Shown: one piece after another, positions 44,336 to 55,912 of the stretch
Layout of the letters: every line of letters begins with the position of its first letter
Position numbering within the stretch: the stretch's first letter is position 1
DNA from: Laccaria trichodermophora
Lineage: Eukaryota > Basidiomycota > Agaricomycetes > Agaricales > Hydnangiaceae
Length of the DNA stretch: 64,000 nt
Direction: 5' to 3'
NCBI GenBank assembly: GCA_018417955.1
Contig: JACTVC010000001.1
Coordinates: 806,001 to 870,000, forward strand
Made by a program: the position numbers and the translations under genes
The notes under the pieces: model-generated
Seen by the model: the letters and a program-made list of their open reading frames with translations, nothing else
Told to the model about the DNA's origin: nothing
Databases searched by the model: none

Positions 44336-46727
44336 GAGGTTTTGGTTTTGGCTTGGTGGGGACACCAACAGATGGTTGCTGACTGGGACTGGCCTCTGAC
44401 TCCTTTTGTGTTGAATGGACTGGTCGTTTTGCATTGACGACACCACTTGACTTTGTGAAATCAAAGCTATTCGGAGCTTTGGTAGTGTCCGACCTCAGAT
44501 TGGTTGCTTGAGCTGGTTTGGCAGTGGCTTGGATAACAGCCGAGACAGTGCGGCATTTGACTTTGCCTGGTCGAGCACTCCTTGGGCCAAGTTTGTAACC
44601 CTTCTCTAACCGAGGAAACTTGCAGGGTGTATCCTCCTCATCGGTGAATTTTCTCTTCTTCGCTCGATCGGCCGACTCCACCCCACAGCCCAGGTCGGCT
44701 TCCCAAAATGTATCATCAGCCAAGACCTCACTGTCGGATGGTACTTCATGGGAGAGAGCCTGGGTGTCTTTGTACCGAGGCTGAAGCTTGGGGCTGGTAT
44801 CTGCAGTGATCATAGCATCATCTAAGCCCAAATCTGATCCCGAGTCTCTATCCTCTTCCAAGGTCGGGTTGACCCTACTAGGTTTCACTGTAGGCTCGGT
44901 CAGAGTATCCTGCTTCGGCCTCTCTTGACCACTATCGGAGTCTGAGTCACTATCATCGGAGCCATCATGATTTTGGTCATGCTGTTTGGTTGGTTTCTTG
45001 GTCGGTTTCTCCACGTCCAAGTCTTCATCGTCATCAGAGCCATCCCGATCAGGAGTCCAGTCATCCTTAGAAAACTGTTTGGTTCGTTTCTTGGCCGGCT
45101 TGTCCACATCCAAATCCTCCCAACTGTCGTTTTCAATATCATTGTCATCGAACTGCCGATCTTCCACCCCTTCCTTTCTCTTTGGCCTGGCTTCCTCATC
45201 TGACGGTGACTCGGTTGCTGCCCGGCCTCTCCTTTGACCCTTGCTTCTGCCAGGCTTCTTGCCCTTCCCAATACTATGAACGTGAGGTTTAGGAACGTGA
45301 ACTTTAATTTTCCTTCGTGGAGGTGCTTCCAGCTGCACTTTCCCCTCAAGAAAGGATTTAAATCGAAAGGCGATTTTGTGTTGTTCTTGACGTTCATACC
45401 AAAACTGGAGAGCTTCAGCGACCATCTCCATCGGGAATTTGGACAGATCAAGAAACTTGTAAAAGTTGTCACCTTCTCCATTTACCGATCTCCAAGCCGG
45501 GGGTATATATTCTGGATCAATGAAGTCGAGTAACTTTGATCCAATAGCCGTCCAAGGAGCCAATCCCTTACTCTGCCCAGCTGCGAGATCTTAGACAAAT
45601 GTTCAGTGATACAGGGCAAGAAATCTCTGGGGACCGGCTCACTATAGTGCTGGTTGACAAATGCACAAAGAACATTCAGCCTCCAAATACGAATATCACG
45701 AGAAGTTTTAACAGGTGGTTTCGATGGATCGGGTAGAATAGGTTCCAGGTATAGGTTCTTCTCCAAAGTCATAGCACCCTGGGATCGGTGTCCTCCTTCG
45801 GCCGAAGCAAGATCCTCCAACCCATAGTATTCTTCATTGTGCGCTCTCCAAGACGATACCGATATTCCTTCCTCATGGAAAGTCCAGCTATGGTTATCAA
45901 TAAAGTCTTTCCCATTGCCGAGTTCTTGATTGAAGTTGTAGGTTGAGACGTCCAATGTACCATCGGGCTTCAGATAACATCCAAAGATAAAGACCCGGAC
46001 ACCCATTGTATCATAAAGTTCCTTGGAAAATGCATGCATCCGAGCCGTGCAGTTCTTTACAGCCAGTCTAATGAAGGTCCAGATAAACCACTTTTGAAAT
46101 ACTGAAAATTAACTTACTTGGACTTGAGTTCCGGGTCAACTCCCTTCTTGTTGTACTCCTCAGCCGTCCTCTGTAGTACGTCTTTCTCCCTTTTCTTCAG
46201 TTTTCCCATCATTTGAGTCACGACCCGCTCCCGAAAATCAAAATGAGTGGGATCTCCCCCTTTAGGCCTCTTTTGTCCCTCTTCAATGGCTTCGGCACAA
46301 AGCCTTTTCGCTTCGGTATCGATGGCGTCCTTGTTCTCATGCTGGAACACACGCCGGGCGTGCCACAACTTTCCCATCCTCGGCATTTTCTGACTTCTCT
46401 TATGACTGTACCAGGCAAACCACTCTTTAATATCCTACAAGTCCGTCAGGAATCAATCAGAGGGCCTCTGGAAAAAGTACTTACTTTTTTAACAGCTGAT
46501 CTTTCTTCCTTCTTGAACGATTTTCCATTGGGGAGTATGTCGAGCATGTCTTGCAAAACTCGAGAAAATATCTCGGCGCGAGCAGCGTCGTTGGCATCTC
46601 TATACTCCTCCCGATGTTTTTCCAACAGAGCACTTTCTTCATCGGTCCAATGCCTCCCGGACCCATGGTGCTTGGTTTGACTGGAAAGTGGGGCAGATGG
46701 TTCAGGGGATTGAGAATGAGTACTCAT
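44211..46727 (-). CDS. Unknown multi-exon protein of the KDZ neighbourhood
   Basis: Starts at ATG 46727 (MSTHSQSPEPSAPLSSQTKH) and ends at TAA 44211. Exon 1 has a Trp/Glu-rich segment, RHWTDEESALLEKHREEYRD, that faintly recalls a Myb/SANT helix. Later exons read KEWFAWYSHKRSQ, DFRERVVTQMMGKLKKREKD and the block MGVRVFIFGCYLKPDGTLDV. An intron of about 70 bases (donor GTGAGC near 45645) links FVNQHY to TGQSKGLAPWTAIGSKLLDF. The C-terminal 300 residues are acidic and Lys-rich with repeated (KKRTKQ) pieces and look disordered. By recollection, similar proteins occur as large families of unknown function in Agaricomycetes. No catalytic residues are evident. Confidence 0.65.
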
Positions 46728-47653
46728 AATGATATAATTAATGGGTATTTGGGAGCAAAGAGGTAGATGGAAATGGTAGTCGGGAGCAAAGAGGGAGAAG
46801 GAACAACTCATACCAAACACAATGAACAAACAATCACCCCTGATTCGGGAAAGGGAATTACTTTATATATCATCTATCAAAAATATACATAACTGATCGG
46901 CACGGAAGATCGGACACGAAACGGAAAAGAACAGACCTTAATAACCTTAAATAACTTAAATAGTGGAACAGTTATGATCGCATCACAGAACAAAACCTTA
47001 ATTAGCTTCCTCTGTAATTAAGTGCATCTGTCATTACTGTAATTATGTCTGACTGTAATTATCATCGGTCCATCTAAGTAACTAAACTGGTAAGGCAATG
47101 ATGGTGGTATATATTGAAGCTACCTTTATACCAATGTGTGATGAGGCTGCCAGCGACATACAGATCTTGATATTTTGCAGTCATATTGAAGGTGATAAAA
47201 ATTAACAGTTCACAAGAAGCCGCCATTAAAGAGTATGCGTTAAAGTGTATGAAATATGAGATTGTGTTTCTAATTGACTATTATCCAGTCCTGCTGGCCA
47301 GCTTTTATGGCTTGGGTGTGTGCTCATCCCAGTCTTACTGCCAACTTTTTAAGGATACAACAGCCTGACTGGTTGATTCAAATACGAAGCGAGTCTCCTC
47401 ACATTGGCTCCAGAGTGAGTCTCTTCACATTGGTCTCCCTTCTTGCATAAATTGTAGAGTTGGTCTGTCGTAAGGTGGAAAACATTTGACGAACTCCAGG
47501 AATTTTTACCTAGCTGGAAATGCAAATCTGTTATGAATGTTTGCGTTTGCTATTTGACGGCCACATTTTCCTCTTTCCCGCTACGCCCACATTTTCCTCG
47601 TTCCCACTACACATCACCATTATATCTTTTGGCCATTTCAACAGTAGTCAAAC
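46728..47653. promoter_or_regulatory. Divergent intergenic region
   Basis: AT-rich spacer of about 930 bases between the start of the unknown gene (-) and the KDZ transposase gene (+). It should contain both promoters. Short tandem words (TTAATAACCTTAAATAAC, 46938-46960) are present but no recognisable element. Confidence 0.35.
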
Positions 47654-48422
47654 ATGGGAAGAAGAGCACACAGCAACATCGCTAATCCTCACTTCAACAG
47701 GCTTGTTATAAAAAATGGAAGGAGGTCTTTTCCCTCCTCCACTATTCCCTCTCTGCCATTTTCCCCCGTGAAAAAACGTAACTGCAGCCATCTAGAAAGA
47801 GACATTGAAATGGAACACCAAGATTTGCCATACGTTGAATATGCTCCTCCTCTTGAGGATCATCAACCTTCCAGAAATGTGAAATTCCTCTTCCAATATA
47901 TTCATATACTGAACACTAATACACTATCAGTCATCCAATGATTACATGAGGGTTTGGAAAGAGACTAAGCGTAATCTATACCTCCACGAATTTTTGGATA
48001 GGAAAGCGTCAAAGCGGGTTTGCATCTCTTGCAAGAAGGAGGCAAATTGGCGATGTCTCGATTGCTTTGCCGGCACGGCATATTGTGCAGAATGTTGCCG
48101 AACATCCCACTGCAGGGACCCTTTCCACCAGATTGAACGTTGGACCAGCACCTTTTATGAGCCGAGCTGGCTGTGGAAAGTGGGTTTGGTTATCCGACTT
48201 GGTCACGAAGGTGATCGGTGCCCAAATGGAAGCAGCAACTTGAGTGCCGACCTTGACATTGACGAGGAGGAATGGTTTGACATGGAAGACCTTACCAGCA
48301 CTTCGGCTGATCCCAAACCAACGGACCGTATTTACAATGGTGGCCGGGTGACTGTACTTTACCCTCCCTGGCTTAATCCATATGGAATCCATGGAAGGGG
48401 GGTGGATTCCAGGAATTCCAGA

Positions 48423-48637
48423 TGGATTCCATGGAGTGGCTGATGGACTCCATACTTTCTGGGGATGGATTCCATGGAATGGCCGATGGACTCCATACTT
48501 TCTGGGGATGGATTCCATGGAATGGCTGATGGACTCCATACTTTCTGGAGATGGATTCCATGGAATGGCTGATGGACTCCATACTTTCTGGGGATGGATT
48601 CCATGGAATAGCTGATGGACTCCATACTTCTTTCAGA
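48423..48637 (+). repeat. Five tandem copies of a 43-base unit
   Basis: The unit begins TGGATTCCATGGAATGGCTG and continues to a C-rich/T-rich end (CTTTCTGGGGA). Copies differ at a few positions and the last is degenerate. Each contains palindromes (ATTCCATGGAAT), so strands could form cruciforms. The frames open on both strands come from the repeat, not from a gene. Confidence 0.9.
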
Positions 48638-48839
48638 TGGAATCCATACTTTTTTAGATGGAATCCATACTTTTTCCATACAGAATTTAGATGGAATAAG
48701 TCCCAATTCCACAATTATTATCATAGAATCACAAGTCCAGACTTAATCTGTAAAGTTCCAACTTAAACACTAATAAATGAAGAAAATTAAGGTGTATTGA
48801 ATAAGACTACATAATTTTATTTTACTACATATAATATTA

Positions 48840-49070
48840 AAGGGAGGGGGAGGGAGAGGTATAGATATAGAGTGATCAAGGGAGGGGGAAGTGATGGAGG
48901 GGAGTGGGAGTTGTGGAGAATGAGGAGGGAGGGGAGGGGTGGAGAGTGATGGAGGTGGGGAGTTATGGAGGGGGAAGGAAAGGTGGAGAGTGGGGGAGCA
49001 ATTGGAGGAGGGGGAGCAATGGGGGAGGGTGTGATGTGGAATAATGATGGAGGGAGGGGGGGGGGGCTCA
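48840..49070 (+). repeat. Purine strand (GGAGG/GGGGA) tract
   Basis: About 230 bases almost free of C on the plus strand, with many runs of three or more G (for example GGAGGGGGAGGGAGAGG), ending in a run of ten G at about 49057-49066. It could form triplex or G-quadruplex structures. It is part of element A. Confidence 0.75.
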
Positions 49071-49084
49071 CCTGGGCTCGTCAC

Positions 49085-49560
49085 TGCGTTCATGGATGGG
49101 CAGCGGACATTTTCGGTGGGCGGGGGACGTTGTTTCATGGGCGGTGGACGTTTTCGGTGGGTGGCGGACGTTGTTTCGTGGGCGGTACACGTTTTTCATG
49201 GGCGGTGGGCGGCGGACGTCGTCTTCGTGGGCGTTGGACGTCGTTGGTGGTGGCCGTGTTCGTGGGCGGTGGGCGGCGGACGTCGTCTTCGTGGGCGTTG
49301 GACGTCGTTGGTGGTGGCCGTTGTTCATGGGCGGTTGACATCGTTGGCGGTGGGCGTCGTTCATGGGCGGTGGACATCGTTTTCGTGGGCGGGGACGTCG
49401 CTTGCGGTCACTGGACGTCCGTGGGCGGTCGTTTTCGTGGGCGCTGGTCATCGTTGGTGTGGGGTCGTTGACGTTGGTGGGCGCTCGTGGTAGTGGGCGC
49501 TCGTTGACGTTGGTGTGGTGTGTTGGTGGGCTGTTCGTGGTGGTGGGTCGTCGTGGCCGA
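49085..49560 (+). repeat. GTGGGCG/GGACGTCGT minisatellite
   Basis: Irregular repeats of GTGGGCGGTGGACGTCGTT-type words. A unit of about 60 bases, GGCGGACGTCGTCTTCGTGG onward to TGGTGGCCGT, is exactly doubled near 49207-49322. All six frames are open because stop codons are absent from the words. The resulting Trp/Gly- or Pro/Thr-rich frames are not considered proteins. Confidence 0.8.
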
Positions 49561-49912
49561 GCAGATACGGCGAACGACGACCGATGTCGTCGTTCGCCGT
49601 CTGGTTGCCACGTCCCGACGTGGCACCTGTGGTTTGTGTTAAAAAGGAGAGTGGGTGGGGTGGTTGTTCCCACTTACCTGGGCTGGGCCCTCGTCACGCG
49701 TCGTCAGCGTCAGCGTCGTCGTCGTCGTTGTCGATGTCGCGGGCGGTCGTGGTTTGGAACGGTGGTGGTGGATGGTGATGGTGGTGGTGGATGGTGATGG
49801 TGGTGGTAGGAAGGAAGGAACGACGTGGCAACGCTTCAGCCACAGCTGTCACGTTTGACGCGGCACGTGCCCAAAAGCGGTATATACATACCTTTAGTTT
49901 GTCATGTAATAA

Positions 49913-49983
49913 TGCCTTTATGGCTCAGTTGGCTTGAGTGCTGCTTACATTCACGAGGTCGAGAGTTCAATTCCTCGAGATGT
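49913..49983 (+). ncRNA. tRNA-like sequence inside element A
   Basis: Has an A box TGGCTCAGTTGG and a B box GAGTTCAATTCC at tRNA spacing (71 bases). A perfect-to-wobble anticodon stem, GAGTG/CATTC, encloses CTGCTTA (anticodon GCT). The acceptor ends do not pair. A run of A follows. It would be recognised by TFIIIC, so a polymerase III transcript is likely. This is an inferred tRNA-derived promoter, not a working tRNA. Confidence 0.6.
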
Positions 49984-52900
49984 AAAAAAATTTATTTTAC
50001 TTACTTATAGTAAGGACACTGTATTCTAATGGTATAATAGTCATTAATTCCTTCCATGGAATCCATATGGACTGCTCCATGGAATCCATGTGGATATGCC
50101 TGCATTCCATATGGAATCTGATGGAATCCATATGGAATGGTGTTGGAGTCCATATGGAATTAATCATTCCATGACCATTCCAGCATCATTCCATATGGAA
50201 TCCATGATGTCCATGGAATCAGAAACTGGCTGTGTCCTCAGCCAACATTGATTCCATGGATTCCATGGATTCCACATGGATTCCATATGGATTATACTGG
50301 GGAAGGTAAAGACCTCCCGGGTGATGACCATTGTCCATACTTCCGGTGTGCATCACCTGCCTATCATCTTCTGTGGATGTTCTGGTGCAGCAGCCGAGGA
50401 CATACAGTTGTTCCGGGTTGGGTTGTACCCATCCACCTACAAGTCTTGCCAGACCGTATTTACCTTCCAACTCCTCGATGACTACCTGCTGGAAAACCTA
50501 GAATGTAAAACATCGGCCACCCACTACTACTCCAAATTGAGAAGGATCACCAACTTTGCATTTCCGAATTCCATTCTGGTATGTTGTTCAAGTACTGAGG
50601 TATACTCCCATCTCAAAACATTTGACAGAACCGGTATCATGAGTTAATAAGGGTTGGTAGACAATACCGTAATCTTACCGAACTGGCTACTTTTGGATTT
50701 GGACACAAAGGTAAGGCTCCAACGCCAGGGGAGATGGTTTTTTTTTGCCCTACCTGCCCACAACCGGGAGTCAACCTTCCTGATGACTGGAACAAAAACC
50801 CCAATGATCCTGATAACTGGAAGTATACCAGAGGATTTGTAGCCGATGGCAATTTCACAGCTGCCCACCAAAAACAGGCACGGCCCAAAGACGATGTTTG
50901 GCTTAAAAATGGGGATAGTTTCATGACACAAAGAGGACCTTATTTGAGCCACCTTCAGGACGCAATTGAGGGTAATGATGTAAGTTTTTATCCTTTGAGT
51001 CGGCCGATGTCTGAATCTTTCAGCCGAGGACATGTCATGAGCACAATGCCATCAACAACAAGAATGTATTTCACTGAGGTTTTGACACAACTGGAATTGG
51101 AGCCATTGCTTGCCTTCGACATGGCACCTTTTGTCTGGGCTCGGTGGTAGATTTTCAAAAGGGAGAACGGTATGCAAGTTATCCTCAGGTTGAATTGTTG
51201 ATTTACCAAACAGGCAAATGAACATGGACTATGCCTTGTGCCAGGCTCTGAAGAATACCATGACCGGTGAAGAAAAAAGGGTTATATTTGTCTATGACAT
51301 CAACTGCCAGTATATGGTGAATTTGATGGCTCGGATAAAACGTGGTGCCAAACACCTCTGGATCAGACCGGACTTGTTATTGGTAGCCGGGATCGGCTTA
51401 TTCCATGTCCATGGCCACCAAGAAATATGTTTTCCTCGATTTGCCCCAACATTCATCCCCGGGGCCGGTCAAACGGATGGAGAGATATTGGAGACTTTGT
51501 GGGCTGTTCTCAACGAGGTTGGCCGCACCACCCGGACAATGACTTTGGCCCATAGATCGGAGGTATTGGATGCTCACATGCTGGATAACAACTGGAAAAA
51601 AATGATCAATATGGGTATCTATTTTCGACTGCTTTTACATTGCTGTTAAGCTAATATACGTCAAGTGAGTAGCCTTTGCAAGAAGTGGAAGCGAGCAAAA
51701 CTCGGGCTCTCTGAGAGCTTCCAGGCTCTTGAAGAATTAAGTGCCTCGGCAAGTAAGGAACAGATTCAAGAATGGGAGCAACAGATCAAAACGGCAAATT
51801 TGAACCGGGCAAAGGACCTTTCCGCCATGGACATCTATTACGTCAAGGTCAAGGAAGGTAAGGACCAAGTTTTCCATCACAAAGGCCAGCTGTTAAATCA
51901 TTCAATCAGCCGAGACCGAAAAGGGCATTCAGCTAAAACTTATGACTAAAGAACAGGAAGGCAAGGTCAAGTCTGGGTTAACTGGATGGGTAAACAGCGG
52001 TATCAAAATTCAGGAAGCCCAGTGAGTAAAGTCAAATATTGCTAGATCCAAACATTGAACAATCCAGAGCCGAATTGGCTGCCTTTGTGAAGGCTCAAGG
52101 CAGTCGTCCAAGTGCTGATCAGAAGCTGGAGATAATGAAACGTCGAGAGAAACTGTCCAAGCGACTTGAAGAGTTTTCCGAGGCCGGTCAAGGCCATTTT
52201 CCCAACTTGGAAATTAACGAAGGAACTATTCATGATCCACCGCTCTCGGAGGATATTGTGGATGACGATGACTGGAGCGATTGTGATGAAGAGGAAACCC
52301 TGGCACCGAGCATACCCAGTTCGCCTGATCAGGGATATGGATCGGCCGAACATCAACAAATCCTCATACCTTCCTCATTTCAAGCAGCCCTCCTCCCTAC
52401 ATCACTGGGAGAAGCCCGGTGCGTAGAGATAGAATTGAGAGTGGCCCAGGCAAATAATGCTCTGAAGCGTTTACGGGAAGCCATCGGTTACAAGTCATTC
52501 CTTTATCGGAAGAGAATTCGAGCTGAGAAATCAAAGAAACATGTAACTCGGGCTTACGATGCTGTACAAGGATCGGATCGCGATATGAAAAGTGCTCTCT
52601 GGGCATACAACCAAGCTCGATGGGCTCTCAATCAGCTGAATGCTCCTAGGGGCACTCGTGACCGATACAAGCTGATAGGGAAAAAAGATACAAGGGCACT
52701 AACTACGGTATACGATGGCAACGCCCGGGGTCAAAGAAATATTGCTTTGCCATGGTTCTGGAATATGGCCGTGGCTGATGATTCGTCGGGTTCAACTTAC
52801 ATGGAACAAGGTTAGATCCAGTCACTTTTATTACTCTGCATGAATTGAAACCAGACAAATCAAAGTATATCGGGTGAATTGGCTCAGAGCAAAAGCTCGA

Positions 52901-53171
52901 TATGACCGGTGGTCAGAAGAGCATCTCTTGATCTCAAACGAAATGAACTGGACCCGCCTCTATTTCATCAACAAAGCAAGGGAGTGGGCTGGGCTGAGGG
53001 ACTTGGTGCCAGACAAGCCGGGACATGTATGCTTTGCCGAGGGGCAAATCAGTATGTGGAAAGAACTGGCCTTCCAGGCCACCAAAGAATTTATAAATGC
53101 CGGGGTCATGTGCGAGGCCATTGCATTACCTAATCCTAGTTGAATCAAACTATTCTTTCTCATTGTCCACC

Positions 53172-54051
53172 ATGTATGCAAAAGAACACCTGTCGTTTGA
53201 CTCCAGCCGAGCAGGGCAATGGATTGACGAGGTGCTGAAGATACGGCCTCCATCTTTTACCAGAGATTCTTCTGTAGTGGCGAATCTCCTCTGGAAGGAC
53301 GAGCAAGAGTTCCAGGAGGTACTGTGCTACTGGTCCTCTCGATTCAGAGCCATTTTGTCATCAAAGCTCGAAAACCCCATTGACCCCAAGTTTGAGAATT
53401 GTTGGTTGGAGTACATGTCGGCCGAACAGGTGAGCTTTATTTTGCCGCGCCCGGCTAAACCCATTCCTTTGGTTAGGGGTTCATTGTAGCGACTCTCGGC
53501 ATGGCATGCGCCTATGGGCATAAAGTAACACTGCCCCAGATTTTTTCTCTTTGAGCTCACGTTCCTGCCAGTTTATCGTCCCTCCCTTTTTAAAGTCCTG
53601 TCTCCAGGGTAACCCACTGCACCCTCAGGAAGCCTTCATGGATGACCGTATCCGGCCTGCATACGAGTTTGCCTGGTGGAATACTCGCATCACCTATCCA
53701 CCAGGGGGTGTCGACGAACTTCTGAAAAGGTCATACAATTGGTTCAGATGGATGGCCAAGGGTGGTTTGCCAATCAAGTACCCGGACACTGACACGTCCA
53801 TGCTGACACCGGCCAAAGTTCAGCACATCAAGACCCAGTTGGAGAATGCTCGGGATCGTCTGCTTGAACGTATCAAGCGTGCTGAGGCCGAGGAAGAGTG
53901 GGTCACCGATCAGATTTCGGGTTGGGAGGAAATTGTACAGCAGTCTGCTCTTACTGATGTAATGAGGCATCACAAGAGTAGAAACTCAGGTGTAGAAAGC
54001 CCGGGATTGGGTTCGTCAAGCCCCCCTTCATCTCGAACATATTGGTGCTGA
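53172..54051 (+). CDS. Unknown ORF downstream of the transposase
   Basis: ATG 53172 (MYAKEHLSFDSSRAGQWIDE) lies 28 bases after the transposase stop. A 142-base intron (53430-53571, GTGAGC donor) links AEQ to FIVPPFLKSCLQG. The second exon (FMDDRIRPAYEFAWWNTRI) runs to TGA 54049-54051. The protein is helical and charged, with no catalytic motif visible. It may be a separate accessory ORF of the KDZ element or, with another splice, the transposase C-terminus. Confidence 0.5.
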
Positions 54052-54091
54052 GGCCAAGGAAGTTTGGGTCAGATTTGTAATACATCATTTA

Positions 54092-55365
54092 TTAGTTACC
54101 AGACAAATGATATATCACGTCTGCCATGGTCAACCACTGAGGCCTCTTCACCCCAAGCCTTTCCCCAACCTTTTTGTGCCAAAAGTGAGCTAAACAGGCC
54201 CGGTCACCCAGTACAGGACAAACACCATGTTGTAAAACATTGCCGGCCAGGGCAACAACCGTCCCAGGGTCATAAACAAGGCTAAACCCGAGCCCAGCTA
54301 AGTGACACCGGCCTCCTTTGTAGTTTCCGATGGTTAGCAACAAGTCAAAAGACTCCCTATACCCCTTTAGATCTCGGTGATCGATTGTCTCTCGGTTCAG
54401 GATGACTGAAAGACCAGTGAAAGGAGTGGCCCAAACGCGAAGAGCAATATTAATAGGATCGTCCAATGCCTCGGCATGATCAGCAAGCTTCTCAAAGGTG
54501 GCTAAACCGGACTCAAAAAGATCGGGTTGTACGATGGCATAGATTGCGCCAACAATTGCATTGGCCAATACAAGATTCCTGAGGTAAGTTGAATTGGCAG
54601 GTTCCTGAATATCGGCTGACGTGTGTAGTGGATCCTCAGGACCTTCATGTCCTTGAGAAAACCAGCTTGGTGATAAATTTACAATCCCAGTGACCCTTTC
54701 ATTCTCGGGGTGGTGATCCCGCCAACTCCCATTACTTCTCTTTTTGGGGCTCAAAGAACCTGTGTGATCCCAAATAAATGTCTAGTAAAGTGAGGAAAGT
54801 CTGAGGGCGTAATGAAGTGAAAGTAATTACCCGAAGCTGTTCTGAGAACATTTGAGGAAAGTACCAAAGTAAAATGTGACCCTGCAGGTCGGTTATATGG
54901 CATGGTTGATCGAGGTAGGGGATACCGGACCCGGCTGTTTCGTAGATCGGTGGGAATCGTGCCAAAAGTTTCTTCTCCAACTCCTCATTGCTTCCACTCT
55001 GTCTCGGTGACAAGTCTGCAGCATAGTCCCGGACGTCCCAAGTAGTCGTATCTGTCCACAACTTAGTCAAGATCGGCCGGCTAGAAGTGAAACATACATG
55101 AAGATTTGAATGCTTCTTCAAGCATGTTAATTACCCTTTCAACAGATGCTTGGGCCTCCGGCTCCAACCATGGTGGTGGAGCAGGACGAGGAACGCTTGG
55201 GCTATGTAAAGACCGCAACCGGCCTCTGAAGTATCGAGCTAGATCCCTTGTATATTGAAAGAAATCTGGGGCAGTCATGAACAAAAAAAAAGGATTTTTG
55301 ACACTTTTAACTGGCAAAACATGAGGCTCGGGCATGGATTTATTTATTACGTAGAACAGGGACAT
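54092..55365 (-). CDS. TET/JBP-like 2-oxoglutarate/Fe(II) dioxygenase
   Basis: TET/JBP enzymes oxidise 5-methylcytosine or thymine in DNA. The C-terminal exon contains TPFTGLSVILNRETIDHRDL-type sequence: the iron-binding HxD is HRD at 54371-54379. Then come LLLTIGNYKGGRCHLAGLGF, YDPGTVVALAGN and VLQHGV, with the distal His at 54227-54229, followed by GDRACLAHF with the 2-oxoglutarate-binding Arg. The stop is at 54092. An intron with donor GTAATT joins EQLR to TFIWDHTGSLSPKK. The 5' part (MSLFYVINKSMPEP, start 55365) and the junction near 55090 are uncertain: no good splice was found there. It is tail-to-tail with the KDZ gene, 41 bases from ORF end to ORF end. TET/JBP genes linked to KDZ transposons in mushrooms are an established association. 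Confidence 0.78.
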
Positions 55366-55538
55366 AATTCCAGGTCTGTCAGGGTCATACTATAATTAGG
55401 ATAGGATCGGCGTCTTTCCTGTCCGGTTGCGCCAGGCCTTTCAGATCAGCCAACTACTTTCTGCTCATCTGGGCTTTCAAACAAGGCTTGACATGAATTT
55501 TTTTTTGAAAAAGATACAGGTAGTAATGGTATGACGTA

Positions 55539-55912
55539 TTAAGAGACCCGTGTTACGCCACATGCCCTTTCGTAATAGGTGAAATGGTGTTTGGATAGAG
55601 TAAAAAGGATGTACGGTAAGGTAACCCTCTCGCCGTCGTCATCGATGATGGTCAAGAGTATCATCCCCTAATCACCATGTTAGTGGGAAAAACGAAGTAC
55701 AAAGGGGATTGCTCACGTCTGGCAACCTGCCGGTGGAGTCTACTGTTGCATACTGGAGGCCGCCGATACACATATTGTACCATACATGGGTTCCTTTCTG
55801 ACGAATCATCAGCTGGTTACGACCAATGGAGATATACAGAACCTACGGGGTAGGGGTTGGGTGGAGGGATACCCAACAGACCCCAGATTGTCATGGGGGT
55901 GAAGTTATTCAT
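55539..55912 (-). pseudogene. Possible small gene with a 2-base lesion, unknown
   Basis: From ATG 55912 (MNNFTPMTIWGLLGIPPPNP) the frame continues as ISIGRNQLMIRQKGTHVWYN only if two bases (AT in a TATAT run) are restored. A GTGAGC donor then joins MILLTIIDDDGERVTLPYIL, and the stop is at 55539. The pieces look coding but match no family I know. It lies directly upstream of the dioxygenase gene. Confidence 0.35.

Larger units (their letters stand above)
48352..50316 (+). mobile_element. Element A: 1,965-base non-autonomous transposon with tRNA-like promoter and palindromic ends
   Basis: Flanked by the 8-base duplication CCGGGTGA (48344-48351 and 50317-50324). Removing the insert and one copy restores an in-frame cysteine-cluster exon (GGRV/MTIVHT). 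Ends: left CTGTACTTTACCCTCCCTGG, right (reverse complement) GAGGTCTTTACCTTCCCCAG. Both continue TAATCCATATGGAATCCATG, giving a TIR of about 40 bases. Inside, in order: 43-base tandem repeats, an AT stretch, a G-rich strand, GTGGGCG-rich repeats, a polymerase III box pair (49913-49983) and more ATGGAATCC words. There is no transposase gene. Confidence 0.9.
47654..53143 (+). pseudogene. KDZ-family transposase with a CxC2-like cysteine cluster, disrupted
   Basis: Starts at ATG 47654 (MGRRAHSNIANPHFNRLV). An intron at 47879-47930 leads to the cysteine cluster: CISCKKEANWRCLDC, CAECCRTSHCRDPFHQIERW. This is cut at 48351 by a 1,965-base element. The domain resumes at 50325 as MTIVHTSGVHHLPIIFC and LLDDYLLENLECKTSA. 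Further on come FCPTCPQPGVNLPDDW, the core VYDINCQYMVN, GLFHVHGHQEICFPRFAPTF and GAGQTDGEILETLWAVLNEV, and the helical C-terminus ending at TGA 53141. A TGA at 51075-51077 interrupts NVFH/GFDTTG, where Arg is expected. KDZ transposases are DDE-type enzymes that move large elements. This copy cannot make a full protein. Confidence 0.85.

Noticed and set aside
48359..48740. Open frames translating as repeated HGIHPQKVWSPS or MDSMEWLMDS peptides
   Set aside because: They are translations of the 43-base tandem repeat inside element A. The unit is not a multiple of three, so they cycle frames.
49044..49860. Long overlapping open frames on both strands rich in Trp/Gly/Val or Pro/Thr
   Set aside because: They come from GTGGGCG and GACGTCGT repeats that lack stop codons in all frames. 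There is no motif, splice structure or codon pattern of a gene.
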